Shown: positions 52,794 to 61,973, counted from the first letter of the stretch. The stretch is DNA of 64,000 bases from Rhodospirillaceae bacterium (GCA_002716125.1 PAZH01000007.1:79180-143179), one strand, 5' to 3'. The notes: a model not told the origin generated them from the sequence alone. Made by a program: numbers and translations.

Positions 52794-54238
52794 AAGAGGA
52801 ACTGCCGGGATCGGATGCGCCGGGGCTTGCGTGGCTTGAGGAACGTGTGCGGCATGAGATCGATCTCTTTCGCCACAACTATCAGCCTTGGGTGCCGCCT
52901 GCGCCCGAACGCGATGGGCAGCCGGTCTATGACGTCGTCATCGTCGGCGGCGGTCTCTACGGACTGGGCCTAGCCTGGGGCCTGATGCGGGCAAAGGTGA
53001 CGAACATTCTCGTCCTGGATCAGGCAGAGGCCGGTCTCGAAGGCCCCTGGATGACCTTTGCCCGTATGCCGACCTTGCGAACCGCGAAACAATTGACCGG
53101 GATCGAGTTCGGCATTCCGAGCCTATCGCTTCGGGCTTATTGGGAGGCGAAGTTCGGGCCGCAGTCTTGGGAGAGACTCTCCCTGACGCCTCGCTCGGAG
53201 TGGATGACCTATCTGGAGTGGTTCCGCGGCCTCCTCGACATTCCCGTTCAGAACGAAACGGAAGTTCTTTCCATTGACGGCGACGCCGAATCGGTCTGGT
53301 TGAGTGTAAGGCATGGCCATGAGGACTCAGTGCTATTTGCGCGCCGCGTCGTCGTTGCGACCGGCTTGATCGGCAGCGGCGGGAAGCACATCCCGGACGG
53401 CCTCACGGAGAACTTATCGCGCGATGTCTGGGCGCATGCTGCCGATGAAATCGACTTTGCGCCGCTCGCGGGCAAGGATGTTGGGGTGCTGGGCGCGGGC
53501 GCATCCGCCTTCGACAATGCAATTACCGCAGCGGAACAAGGCGCACACCGCGCCGTACTTTTCTGCCGCCGCCCGGAACTGCCGTGGCTCAGTGCTAAGA
53601 AGGGTCTCGAGAATGCGGGATTCATGCGTCATTTCGCGGATTTCCCCGATCTCTACCGGTGGCGGTTCGTCAAAGGCATAACGGAGACTCCGATCCCGCC
53701 GCCTCGCCATTCGGTCGAGCGGTTGATCGAACTTGATAATGCTGAGATGCGTTTCGGCGCCCCTTGGCAAGACACACGGATGGACGGCGACAAAGTGGTT
53801 GTCGCGACACCGCAAGGCGAGGACCGGTTCGACTTTGTGATCTTCGGCACTGGCTTCGATATGAATATCGATAAACGGGTAGAGCTCCAGGCAATTGCGC
53901 CGCATGCTTTGCGTTGGCGAGATCGGTTTACGCCGCCCGAAGGTGAAGAGAGTGATGTGCTTTTGAACCAACCCTATCTCGGTCCCGGCGGGGAGTTCCA
54001 GGAACACACGCCGGGTCGCTGTCCCGTTTTGTCGCGTGTCGTCATGCTCGGCTCCGCCGCGAGCCTCAGCACGGGCCCCTTGTTCGGCGGGCTCAACGGG
54101 GTCAAGTTCGTCCTCGAACGCACCGTCGACGAGACCTGCCGAAGTCTCATGATGGAAACTTTGGATGCGTTCCATGAGCGTTTCCAAGAAGGGTTACGAG
54201 CGGAAAAACCGCCGGGTGTGCTCGGGTCGACGGATTGA
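52790..54238 (+). CDS. FAD/NAD(P)-binding oxidoreductase (flavoprotein monooxygenase-like)
   Basis: 482 residues. The FAD site VVIVGGGLYGLGLAWGL is near 46-62, and the NAD(P) site DVGVLGAGASAFDNAITAAEQGA is near 225-247. GFDMNIDKRVELQAIAP and VVMLGSAASLSTGPLFGGLNGVKF are typical. The FxGxxxHxxxW signature of classical flavin monooxygenases is absent. The ATG at 52790 overlaps the dipeptidase stop (ATGA), which shows how this operon couples genes. It may oxidise a compound of the Rieske/LigB pathway; substrate unknown. Confidence 0.84.
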   Translation: MKEELPGSDAPGLAWLEERVRHEIDLFRHNYQPWVPPAPERDGQPVYDVVIVGGGLYGLGLAWGLMRAKVTNILVLDQAEAGLEGPWMTFARMPTLRTAKQLTGIEFGIPSLSLRAYWEAKFGPQSWERLSLTPRSEWMTYLEWFRGLLDIPVQNETEVLSIDGDAESVWLSVRHGHEDSVLFARRVVVATGLIGSGGKHIPDGLTENLSRDVWAHAADEIDFAPLAGKDVGVLGAGASAFDNAITAAEQGAHRAVLFCRRPELPWLSAKKGLENAGFMRHFADFPDLYRWRFVKGITETPIPPPRHSVERLIELDNAEMRFGAPWQDTRMDGDKVVVATPQGEDRFDFVIFGTGFDMNIDKRVELQAIAPHALRWRDRFTPPEGEESDVLLNQPYLGPGGEFQEHTPGRCPVLSRVVMLGSAASLSTGPLFGGLNGVKFVLERTVDETCRSLMMETLDAFHERFQEGLRAEKPPGVLGSTD

Positions 54239-54265
54239 GAACGCAAGCCGCGCAAGGAGGGGAAG

Positions 54266-55177
54266 ATGTCAGCATTGAAGAAGGTCGCGTACGGCGCGCC
54301 CACGGATAAAAGTGCCGATACGATACGTTTCGGCATTGAGAACGGCCTCTTCGAGGAAGAAGGTCTCGACCTTTCCGTTAAAGTCGTTTTTGGCGGACCT
54401 GAGATCGCCGCTGCATACAGTTCGGGCGCATTGCAGATTGGAGAGATGGGCTCTCCGCCCGCCATCAACGCCATTGCGGCCGGCGCCCCTTTCAAGATTG
54501 TCTCGAGCGGCTGTCGACGCCGTGCGCACATGTTTCTCGGTGTGCGGAAGGGCATCGACTCTTTCCAGGGGCTAAAGGGCAAACGTCTCGGCTTGCTTGG
54601 ACTTGGCAGCTGTCCGCATTGGATCGCCCGCAAGATGCTGACGCAGCATGGTCTCGCGCCGGATGCTGACATCACCTTCGTCCCGCTATTGGAACGGTAT
54701 CCTCGGATTGTCGAAATCCTTGAAGCTGGCGAGATCGATGCCTGCATTGCGATGGAGCCCAATCTCTCGATCGGCGAAGAGAAAGGTTTGCTCGACGTTT
54801 GGGCGGCTGGTTTCGATGCCCCCTACTTGCCGGACTTCCAGTGGGAAGTACGGGTCGCACGCGCCGACTTGATCGAGCGTGATCCGGAATTGGTCGCCGC
54901 AGTCATGCGCGGGAGCCGGCGCGCGGCTCATCTTGCGGCGAAGAACCCAGATGATTTTGCGGCCTTTGCCGCTCGGCAGTTCGGGATTAGTGAGGCGGCC
55001 GTGCGCCGCGCGTTGAACCGCGAAGCCTCGCACTATCATTTGGATGGGCAGATCGATCTTGCCGGTCTGCAAGTCGCGGTTGATATGCAGCACGAACTCG
55101 GCGGCATCGACCGGCCGATGCAGGCGGCGGAATTTACCGATTTGCATTTCCAGCCGGACCTGTCGGTTGCGGCTTGA
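54266..55177 (+). CDS. NMT1/THI5-like (ABC-type) substrate-binding protein without signal peptide
   Basis: 303 residues. The family's VAYGAPTDKSADTIRFGIENGLFEEEGLDLSVKVVFGG opening, GALQIGEMGSPPAINAIAAGAPFKIV and LKGKRLGLLGLGSCPHWIARKML blocks are clear. Such proteins normally bind pyrimidines, nitrate, taurine or similar ligands in the periplasm. This one has no signal peptide or lipobox and no permease/ATPase partners here, so it may act in the cytoplasm as an enzyme or a sensor. ATG 54266 follows AAGGAGGGG. Next comes the interrupted TPR gene after 27 bases. Confidence 0.83.
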   Translation: MSALKKVAYGAPTDKSADTIRFGIENGLFEEEGLDLSVKVVFGGPEIAAAYSSGALQIGEMGSPPAINAIAAGAPFKIVSSGCRRRAHMFLGVRKGIDSFQGLKGKRLGLLGLGSCPHWIARKMLTQHGLAPDADITFVPLLERYPRIVEILEAGEIDACIAMEPNLSIGEEKGLLDVWAAGFDAPYLPDFQWEVRVARADLIERDPELVAAVMRGSRRAAHLAAKNPDDFAAFAARQFGISEAAVRRALNREASHYHLDGQIDLAGLQVAVDMQHELGGIDRPMQAAEFTDLHFQPDLSVAA

Positions 55178-55204
55178 GATTGTCATTCTATGGGAGTTTG
55201 ACGC

Positions 55205-56845
55205 ATGAGCTATTACGATTTGGGTGACTATTCGCGAGCCGTCTCGACGCAGTCCGAAGAGGCGCAACAATGGTTCGACCGCGGACTGGTTTAGACCTAC
55301 GCCTATAACCACGAAGAGGCCATCGCCTGTTTCGAGAAGGCCGCCGCGGCGGATGCCGATTGCGCCATGGCCTACTGGGGCATCGCTTATGCCATCGGAC
55401 CCAATTACAACAAGCCGTGGGAAGCGTTCGAAGAAGACGAAAAACCGGAAGCGCTTTCCTGCGCTTTGGGCGCTATGGCGAAAGCCACCGCATTGAAGGA
55501 CCAAGTCAGCGATTTCGAGCGCGCCTTGATCGAGGCCTTGGCTCACCGTTACCCGGAAAGCGCGGCCGAAGAAGACTTCGCACCCTGGAACGATGCTTAT
55601 GCGGACGCGATGCGGGCTGTATTTAAGGCACATCCGGGCGATCTCGACGTCTGCTGCCTCTTCGCCGAAGCGATTATGAACCGCACGCCGTGGCAGTTGT
55701 GGGATCTCTCCGCCGGCAGGCCCGCGGACGGGGCGGATACGCTCGAAGCCATCGACGTGTTGGACGGGATTTTTCACGCGCAAGAAGCAGCCTGGTCCCA
55801 TCCCGGCCTGCTGCATATGTACATCCACTTGATGGAGATGTCGCCGCATCCGGAACGCGCGCTCCGTCATGGCGACGCACTCAGCACATTGGTGCCCGAT
55901 GCGGGCCACCTGCTGCATATGCCGACCCATATCGACGTGTTGTGCGGCGACTATCAGAACGTCGTCTCACGCAATCACACGGGGATCGTCGCGGACCGGA
56001 AGTTCCTCGCCGAGGAAGGCGCAGATAATTTCTATTCGGTCTATCGTTGTCACAACTATCACTTCAAACTTTACGGCGCGATGTTCCTCGGCCAGATGAC
56101 GGCAGAGCTCGAGACGGCCGAGGAGTTGCTCGCGACGATCCCGGAAGATTTCCTTTGGGAGCTGGCGGACTGGTTCGAAGCTTTCATCCCGATGAAACAG
56201 CACGTGCTGATTCGATTTGGCCGCTGGAACGATATTTTGGCGCAGACGCTACCGGCGGATGCCGAACTTTACAGCGTGACAACCGCAATGATGCGCTATG
56301 CCCGGACGGTTGCCCTCGCGAATACAGGCCGCTTCGAAGACGCGGCGGCGGAAGCTGCGCTTTTCGACGAAGCCTTCGCGCGTGTCCCGGAGAGCCGGAT
56401 GCTCTTCAACAACACGTGCCGGGATATCTTGGGCGTCGCCGAACAGATGATGCGGGGCGAACTCGCCTACCATAAGGGTGATCACGAACAGGCCTTCGAT
56501 CATTTGCGACGCTCGGTCGAGATCGACGACAACCTACCCTATGATGAGCCATGGGGCTGGATGCAACCAACACGGCACGCGCTTGGTGCCTTGTTGTTGG
56601 AACAGGGCCATTATGAAGAAGCCGAAGCCGTCTACCGCGCCGACCTTGGGCTCGACGAGACTTTAAGCCGTGCCTGTCAGCACCCAGGGAATGTCTGGAG
56701 TTTGCATGGGCTCCATGAATGCCTGGTCAAACGCGGTGAGACTGTGGAGGCGGCGCATATCAAGCTGCAGCTCGACAAGGCGCAAGCCCGCGCTGAGGTC
56801 ACCGTCCGGGCGTCTTGCTATTGCCGCCAGCAAGCGGCCGCCTAG
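55205..56845 (+). pseudogene. TPR protein gene interrupted by TAG at a tryptophan position
   Basis: ATG 55205 has a GGGAG ribosome site 8 bases upstream. The frame MSYYDLGDYSRAVSTQSEEAQQWFDRGLV meets TAG at 55292-55294 (codon 30) and continues without a break as TYAYNHEEAIACFEKAAAADADCAMAYWGIAYAIGPNYNKP. Family members read WFDRGL.W.Y.FNHEEA here, so TGG (Trp) to TAG is the likely change. The rest is a ~540-residue, cytoplasmic protein with many helical TPR-like units. The next starts (ATG 55367) would begin mid-repeat with a poor ribosome site. Function is unknown; homologues occur beside dioxygenase genes. Confidence 0.82.
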
Positions 56846-56851
56846 GCGTTG

Positions 56852-57724
56852 CTAAGCGGCACGGTTACGCCGCGCCAAGACGTAGAGCAGATAGGCGATG
56901 GCCGTCGGGAACATCAGCAGGCTGTAAATCGCGCCCGGTACCATCATCTCGCGCGAGCCGATCAGGGTGAGGGCGACAAAGATCGCCAGCGTGCCGTTTT
57001 GCAGTCCGCATTCTAGTGTGATCGCCGTCCCTTGCGCTGGGCCGAGCCGTGCAATGCGGCTGAACGCAAACGCCAGTCCCATCATGACCAGGTTCAAAGC
57101 TAAGGTCACCGGTCCCGCCTGTTTGAAATAGTCGACGACGTTCTCGCGTTCCGCATAAATGGCGCCGGCGACGATGACGACGAAGAGTACCGAGGCAACG
57201 ACCCGGGCAATACGTTCGAACCGCCGGGCGAAAACGGGCGCGTACCGGTTGACGATCATACCGATAATGACCGGGACTGTGGTGATGGCGAAGACGCCGA
57301 CCACCGTGCGTCCGATGGAGAGGTCGGGTGCGCTCGAAGAGTCCATGAAATGTAGCACGGCAAAGCTGACGATGGCGGGCAATGTCAGAACGGAAAGTAA
57401 GCTGATGATCGCGGTCAAGGAGACCGAGAGCGCCGTGTCCCCGCGTGCGAGATAGGTCATCAGATTCGAAGTGACGCCGCCGGGGCACGCCGCGATAATC
57501 ATTACGCCCACCGCCAGTGCCGGGGCGATTGGCCAAAACGACAACAGGGCGAAAGCCACCAAGGGGAGGACGAGCACCTGGCAGGCCGCGCCTACGGCAA
57601 AGTCCTTAGGCTGCACGGCCACGCGCTTGAAGTCCGCCAGCGTCAACTCCAGGCCGACGGAAAACATGATGAACGCCAAGGACAGCGGCAGAAAAATCTG
57701 CGTAATGGTGTTTCCGTCTTCCAT
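56852..57724 (-). CDS. Bile acid:sodium symporter (BASS) family transporter
   Basis: 290 residues, about nine or ten transmembrane helices. IFLPLSLAFIMFSVGLELTLADFKRV is the family N-terminus and ACPGGVTSNLMTYLARGDTALSVSLT is the sodium-site crossover. GLAFAFSRIARL and LECGLQNGTLAIFVALTL form the second crossover. It likely co-transports an organic anion with Na+. It lies tail to tail with the TPR gene (7-base gap) and is divergent from the deacetylase gene. Confidence 0.92.
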   Translation of the reverse strand: MEDGNTITQIFLPLSLAFIMFSVGLELTLADFKRVAVQPKDFAVGAACQVLVLPLVAFALLSFWPIAPALAVGVMIIAACPGGVTSNLMTYLARGDTALSVSLTAIISLLSVLTLPAIVSFAVLHFMDSSSAPDLSIGRTVVGVFAITTVPVIIGMIVNRYAPVFARRFERIARVVASVLFVVIVAGAIYAERENVVDYFKQAGPVTLALNLVMMGLAFAFSRIARLGPAQGTAITLECGLQNGTLAIFVALTLIGSREMMVPGAIYSLLMFPTAIAYLLYVLARRNRAA

Positions 57725-57888
57725 ATCTTCCTCGCTTCAGCGCAACTTGCGGGGTCGACAATATTCGGGCGATGGACGGGAGACAATGGCCGGGCCGCGA
57801 GATGGCGGTCGGGTTCGCACTGGACGAATCTCATTCGAGCATGCGTAGTGTCCCGACATGCGCGTACCGACGACGATGAGAGTGCCCG

Positions 57889-58773
57889 ATGCTGCGAAGC
57901 CATGACCGATATGCCTATTCCGGAATTTTGAACCGGCCGGATTACGATTGGCCGGATGGTCGGCGGTTGGCCGTTTATATCGGCTTGAACTTGGAGCATT
58001 TCGCTTTCGGTGAGGGGTTGGGCGCACAGCTCGCGCCGAGCGGCGATCCCGACGTGCTGAACTACGCTTGGCGCGACTATGGGAACCGGGTCGGGGCGTG
58101 GCGGATGCTGGAGGATTTCGACAAGCTTGGTTTGCCGGCGTCGGTTCTCGTCAATTCGAGCTTGTATGACTATTGTCCGGAACTCGTCGCCGCCTTTCGG
58201 GCGCGCGGCGACGAGATCGTCGGCCATGGCCGCACGAATGCGGAACGCCAAAGCGACTTCGACGAAGCCGGCGAACGCCGCCTCATCCAAGAGACGACAG
58301 AGGCGATTGAACGGCACGAAGGTGTTAAACCGTCGGGCTGGCTCGGACCGTGGATTTCAGAGTCCGACGTAACGCCGGATTTGTTGAGCGAAGCCGGTTA
58401 TCGATACCTTCTGGATTGGTGCGCGGACGATCAGCCGATTTGGATGCGCACGCGGCATGAGCCCATTCTGTCCGTCCCTTATCCGCAAGAAGTGAACGAT
58501 ATCCCCGCCATAGCGGTGCGCCGCATGGGGGCGGAAGCGTTCGCGAACATGATCATCGACAATTTCGATGAAATGAAAGAACAGTCCGCACGGCAACCGC
58601 TGGTGATGGGGATTGCCCTCCATGCCTATATCGTGGGACAGCCGTTTCGCCTGCGTCATCTCCGCCGTGCCCTCTCCCATATCGTCGCGAATGCCGGCAC
58701 GGACGTTTGGTTGACGCCGGCGGGCGCCATCGCGGCGCATATCTCTGCATCGGGGGCGGTGCCGAAGGCCTGA
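57889..58773 (+). CDS. Polysaccharide-deacetylase/PuuE-like hydrolase
   Basis: 294 residues of the carbohydrate-esterase-4 fold. HGRTNAERQSDF near 113 contributes a metal His, and PSGWLGPWISESDVTPDLLSEAGYRYLLDWCADDQPIWM is typical of PuuE/allantoinase-type members. The TFDD opening of true chitin/peptidoglycan deacetylases is not seen (AVYIGLNLEHF instead). It probably hydrolyses a ureido or amide compound rather than a sugar polymer. No signal peptide, so cytosolic. ATG 57889 lacks a strong ribosome site. An inverted repeat lies across its stop. Confidence 0.8.
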   Translation: MLRSHDRYAYSGILNRPDYDWPDGRRLAVYIGLNLEHFAFGEGLGAQLAPSGDPDVLNYAWRDYGNRVGAWRMLEDFDKLGLPASVLVNSSLYDYCPELVAAFRARGDEIVGHGRTNAERQSDFDEAGERRLIQETTEAIERHEGVKPSGWLGPWISESDVTPDLLSEAGYRYLLDWCADDQPIWMRTRHEPILSVPYPQEVNDIPAIAVRRMGAEAFANMIIDNFDEMKEQSARQPLVMGIALHAYIVGQPFRLRHLRRALSHIVANAGTDVWLTPAGAIAAHISASGAVPKA

Positions 58774-58809
58774 CCGAGCGGTCAAAATATTTGCCTAAAT
58801 TGCGGCAAA
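58771..58809. promoter_or_regulatory. Two inverted repeats upstream of the TRAP operon, candidate operators
   Basis: TGACCG-AG-CGGTCA (58771-58784) is a perfect 6-bp palindrome with a 2-base spacer, a form typical of TetR-family operators. It overlaps the deacetylase stop (TGA). Six bases further on is TTTGCC (58790-58795)-8 bases-GGCAAA (58804-58809). The dctP gene starts about 170 bases downstream in an AT-rich leader. No regulator gene is adjacent. Confidence 0.35.
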
Positions 58810-58982
58810 AATTCAAAAATGCCTGCGGATTGGTCATTTTTGATGGGGGAAGGCAAAAATAGCCGTTTAATTTCAATGCTTTAAAATATCGGTATTTGGT
58901 ACGCAGATTGCGCTTAGGGCTTGAGCTGAACGTTCCTTCGGCCTCACCCAAGACGGGGTTAATCAATCAACAGGGGTACCTT

Positions 58983-60083
58983 ATGCAACGACGTGATTTT
59001 CTGAAGAGTGGATCTATGGGGCTGGCCGCGGCCGGTGCCGCCACGATCGCCGCGCCGGCGGTCGTCCAAGCAAAAGACAGTTTTCAATGGAAGATGACCA
59101 CGGCGTTTCCGCCCGGCGTGCCGTTCTATTCGACGGGGCCGGGTTCGCTTGCCGATCTGACATCGTGGATCAAGACGATCTCGGGGGGACGCCTCGACAT
59201 CCAGCATTTCCACGCGGGCGAATTGGTGCCGGCCTTCGAAGGCTTCGATGCGGCGTCCAGTGGCACGCTCGAAGTGAACGCCTGGGTGTCGTATTTCGGC
59301 GCTGGCAAGGTTCCGGCGGCCCAATTCTTCGGCGCCGTGCCCTTCGGTATGAGCTTCCAGGGTCAGAACGCCTGGTTCTATCACGGCGGCGGAATCGAGC
59401 TTTGGCACGAAGTCTACGAGCCCTACGACCTGGTGGCGTTCCCATGCGGCAACACCGGCGTGCAAATGACGGGCTGGTTCAAGAAGGAAATCAATTCGCT
59501 CGAAGACCTGAAGGGTCTGCGGCTGCGGATTCCGGGGCTCGACGGCAAGGGCTACGCGAAAATGGGCGTGGACGTGAAGCTGCTGCCTGGCGGTGAAATC
59601 TTCCCGGCCCTGGAACGCGGCGTGATTGATGCCGCCGAATGGGTCGGTCCGGCGCAGGACAAGCGGCTCGGCCTCAATAAAGCGGCGAAGTACTACTACA
59701 CGACGGGTTGGCACGAGCCGACGACGGTGACGGAGTTCGCGATCAACAAGAAAGCGTGGAATTCGCTGCCGAAGGATCTGCAGCAGACCGTGATGACCGC
59801 CTGTGCGGCGGCCAATATGGTGGCGCATAGCTGGTCCGAGGCGAACAACGCCCAGGCGTTCGAAGAGTTTATCAACACGGGCACCGAAGCGCGCGTCCTG
59901 CCGGACGACGTGATCTCTGGCCTCAAGAAGGCCATGGACGGCGTCTATGAAGAGCTCGCCAGCAAGGACCCGGTCTTCAAGAAGGTGATGGAATCCTACT
60001 TCTCCTTTAAGAAGACGCATGATAAGTGGGCCCGCATGAGCGAAGGCGTGTGGCATGCCAAGCTCCGCAACGCCAAAGGATAA
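58983..60083 (+). CDS. TRAP transporter solute-binding subunit (DctP family, Tat signal)
   Basis: 366 residues. A twin-arginine signal (QRRDFLKSGSMGLAAAGAATIAAPAVVQA) is cleaved near 30. Mature DctP features: SFQWKMTTAFPPG, RLDIQHFHAGELVP, LEDLKGLRLRIPGLDGKGYAKMGV with the ligand-carboxylate Arg, and LPGGEIFPALERGVIDAAEWVGP, the 2-keto-acid subtype. Ligands are probably organic acids or keto acids. ATG 58983 with AGGGG upstream was chosen; the frame extends to 58896. It leads the three-gene TRAP operon with dctQ- and dctM-type genes; the substrate cannot be told. Confidence 0.93.
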   Translation: MQRRDFLKSGSMGLAAAGAATIAAPAVVQAKDSFQWKMTTAFPPGVPFYSTGPGSLADLTSWIKTISGGRLDIQHFHAGELVPAFEGFDAASSGTLEVNAWVSYFGAGKVPAAQFFGAVPFGMSFQGQNAWFYHGGGIELWHEVYEPYDLVAFPCGNTGVQMTGWFKKEINSLEDLKGLRLRIPGLDGKGYAKMGVDVKLLPGGEIFPALERGVIDAAEWVGPAQDKRLGLNKAAKYYYTTGWHEPTTVTEFAINKKAWNSLPKDLQQTVMTACAAANMVAHSWSEANNAQAFEEFINTGTEARVLPDDVISGLKKAMDGVYEELASKDPVFKKVMESYFSFKKTHDKWARMSEGVWHAKLRNAKG

Positions 60084-60119
60084 GGAAGCGGTTCTCTGTT
60101 AGAGAGACTTGCATCGATA

Positions 60120-60629
60120 TTGGAGGCGGCCACCGGCTTCTTCGGCCGGGTGGCCGCCTTCCTCGTGCTCAGTTTGGTTCTGCTCGTCGCGACCAATGTG
60201 CTGCTGCGCTATTTCTTCCGGACGGGCTCCGTTTGGAGTCAGGAGTTGGAATGGCACCTCTTGGCACCGATCGCCTTGCTTGGGATTCCCTATGCCCTGA
60301 TGCAGGGCTACTACGTCCGCGTCGACGTGTTGTATGAGCGGTTTTCCGAGCGGGCCCAACTATGGCTCGACATCGTCGCCGGTGTCGTCGGCATGGCGGC
60401 GGCGCTCTTGTTGCTCAAATTTTCGATTCCCTATGTCGATAAGTCGTTCGTCAATCTTGAAGGCTCGCCCGACCCGGGCGGCCTCCCCGCACGCTACATT
60501 CTGAAGGCGGTCTTACCGCTTGGGTTCCTCGTGCTGTTCATCCAGCAACTCGCCTATACGATCCGCACCGGCCTGCGCCTTGGCGGCGTCGGCCAGGGCG
60601 AACCGGATTCACCTTCACCTCAGACCTAA
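60120..60629 (+). CDS. TRAP transporter small permease (DctQ family)
   Basis: 169 residues, four transmembrane helices (FLVLSLVLLVATNVLLRYFF, ELEWHLLAPIALLGIPYAL, a central VVGMAAALLLLKF and the last near 130-150). The SVWSQELEWHLL signature is typical of DctQ. TTG 60120 is the first conventional start but has no ribosome site. AAGGAAG (60082-60088) sits well for CTG 60096 or TTA 60099, giving LERLASILEAATGFF, like DctQ N-termini. A start codon TTG mutated to TTA, or CTG used as start, is possible. Small gap to the large permease (18 bases). Confidence 0.9.
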   Translation: MEAATGFFGRVAAFLVLSLVLLVATNVLLRYFFRTGSVWSQELEWHLLAPIALLGIPYALMQGYYVRVDVLYERFSERAQLWLDIVAGVVGMAAALLLLKFSIPYVDKSFVNLEGSPDPGGLPARYILKAVLPLGFLVLFIQQLAYTIRTGLRLGGVGQGEPDSPSPQT

Positions 60630-60647
60630 TTCGAAAGGCGTTTCTCT

Positions 60648-61973
60648 ATGACCGGAGGTGAATGGCTCGCGATCGGCATGATCGTCTCTTTTTTCGCGCT
60701 GACGTCGATCGGTGTCCCGGTCGCTATCGGTATCGCCCTATCCGGTTTCGTCTTCGGCTATCTCGGTTTCGGCGAATTCCTGTTTAATCTGCTTCCCGCC
60801 CGCATCTATGGCGTGGTCACGAACTATACGCTGATGGCGATTCCGCTTTTCGTCTTCATGGGCGTGATGCTCGAGAAGTCCAAGATCGCCGAGGAGTTGA
60901 TCGACATCATCGGCCACCTCGCCGGCGGCCTGAAGGGCGGCATGGCGCTTGCGATCGTCATCGTGGGCGTGATTCTCGGCGCCTCGACCGGGATTGTCGG
61001 CGCGACCGTCGTCACGCTTGGGCTGCTGACACTGCCGGTCCTCGTCCGGCGCGGTTACGATCGCTCGCTGGCGGCCGGCAGTATCTGTGCGTCCGGCACA
61101 CTCGGCCAGATTATCCCGCCGAGCCTCGTCCTCATCTTGCTCGCCGATATCACGGGGCAATCCGTCGGCACCTTGTTCGCGGCGGCGATGATCCCGGGTC
61201 TGGTCCTCGCCGGTTTTTACGTGCTCTACATTTTGGGCTTCGCCTATATCCGTCCGGAATCCGCCCCGCCCATCCCGGCTGAGGAGCGAGATGCGTTGTC
61301 CGGCATGGAACTCCTCAAGAAATCGATCTTGGTCATCGGCCCGCCCCTGGCACTGGTAGCGGCCGTTTTGGGGACCATTATCGGCGGTATCGCGGCGCCG
61401 ACGGAGGCGGCCTCCATGGGCGCCTTCGGCAGTCTGGTAGTGGCGGCGATCCACAAAAAGCTCAACTGGTCGTTGGTGCGCGAGGTCATGAACGGCACGA
61501 TCCGCATCACGGCGATGATCTTCTTCATTCTCATCGCGGCGCAAATCTTCGCGTTGGCATTCCGCGGGCTGCGCGGCGAAGGACTGGTCCACGCGATGTT
61601 CGGTGCGTTGCCGGGCGGGGTCGAGACGGGCCTCGTCTTCATGATGCTATTGCTGTTCATCCTGGGCTTCTTCCTCGAATGGATCGAGATTTCCTACATC
61701 GCCCTGCCGCTGTTCTTTCCCTATTTCGCCAATCTCGGCGTCGACCCGGTCTGGCTGGCGATCCTCGTCGCCATCAACCTACAGACGTCGTTCCTGACCC
61801 CGCCCTTCGGCTGGGCTCTATTTTTCCTAAAAGGGGTGGCGCCGCCGGGCGTTACCACGGTGGATATATACAAGGGCGTCATTCCGTTTATTGGAATGCA
61901 GGTCGCGATGCTCGCTGTCTTGTTCTACTATCCCAAACTCGCGACCTGGTTGCCTAAGGCGATCGGGTGGTGA
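60648..61973 (+). CDS. TRAP transporter large permease (DctM family)
   Basis: 441 residues, about twelve transmembrane helices. GVPVAIGIALSGFVFGYL, FVFMGVMLEKSKIAEELID, LGASTGIVGATVVTLGLLTLPVLVRRGYDRSLAAGSICASGTLGQIIPPSLVLILL and FLTPPFGWALFFLKGVAPP are DctM hallmarks. It carries the solute with sodium ions after delivery by the DctP protein. It has a slightly longer-than-usual loop between helices at PESAPPIPAEERDALSGMELL. ATG 60648 follows a normal site. It ends 129 bases before the helicase gene, with no obvious terminator. Confidence 0.95.
   Translation: MTGGEWLAIGMIVSFFALTSIGVPVAIGIALSGFVFGYLGFGEFLFNLLPARIYGVVTNYTLMAIPLFVFMGVMLEKSKIAEELIDIIGHLAGGLKGGMALAIVIVGVILGASTGIVGATVVTLGLLTLPVLVRRGYDRSLAAGSICASGTLGQIIPPSLVLILLADITGQSVGTLFAAAMIPGLVLAGFYVLYILGFAYIRPESAPPIPAEERDALSGMELLKKSILVIGPPLALVAAVLGTIIGGIAAPTEAASMGAFGSLVVAAIHKKLNWSLVREVMNGTIRITAMIFFILIAAQIFALAFRGLRGEGLVHAMFGALPGGVETGLVFMMLLLFILGFFLEWIEISYIALPLFFPYFANLGVDPVWLAILVAINLQTSFLTPPFGWALFFLKGVAPPGVTTVDIYKGVIPFIGMQVAMLAVLFYYPKLATWLPKAIGW

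Noticed and set aside
16202..56845. Stop-codon reassignment (for example UAG or UGA read as Trp) as an explanation for the interrupted genes
   Set aside because: All three stop codons end intact genes in this window (for example TGA at 11279, TAG at 24348, TAA at 10464), and the interruptions use all three codons.
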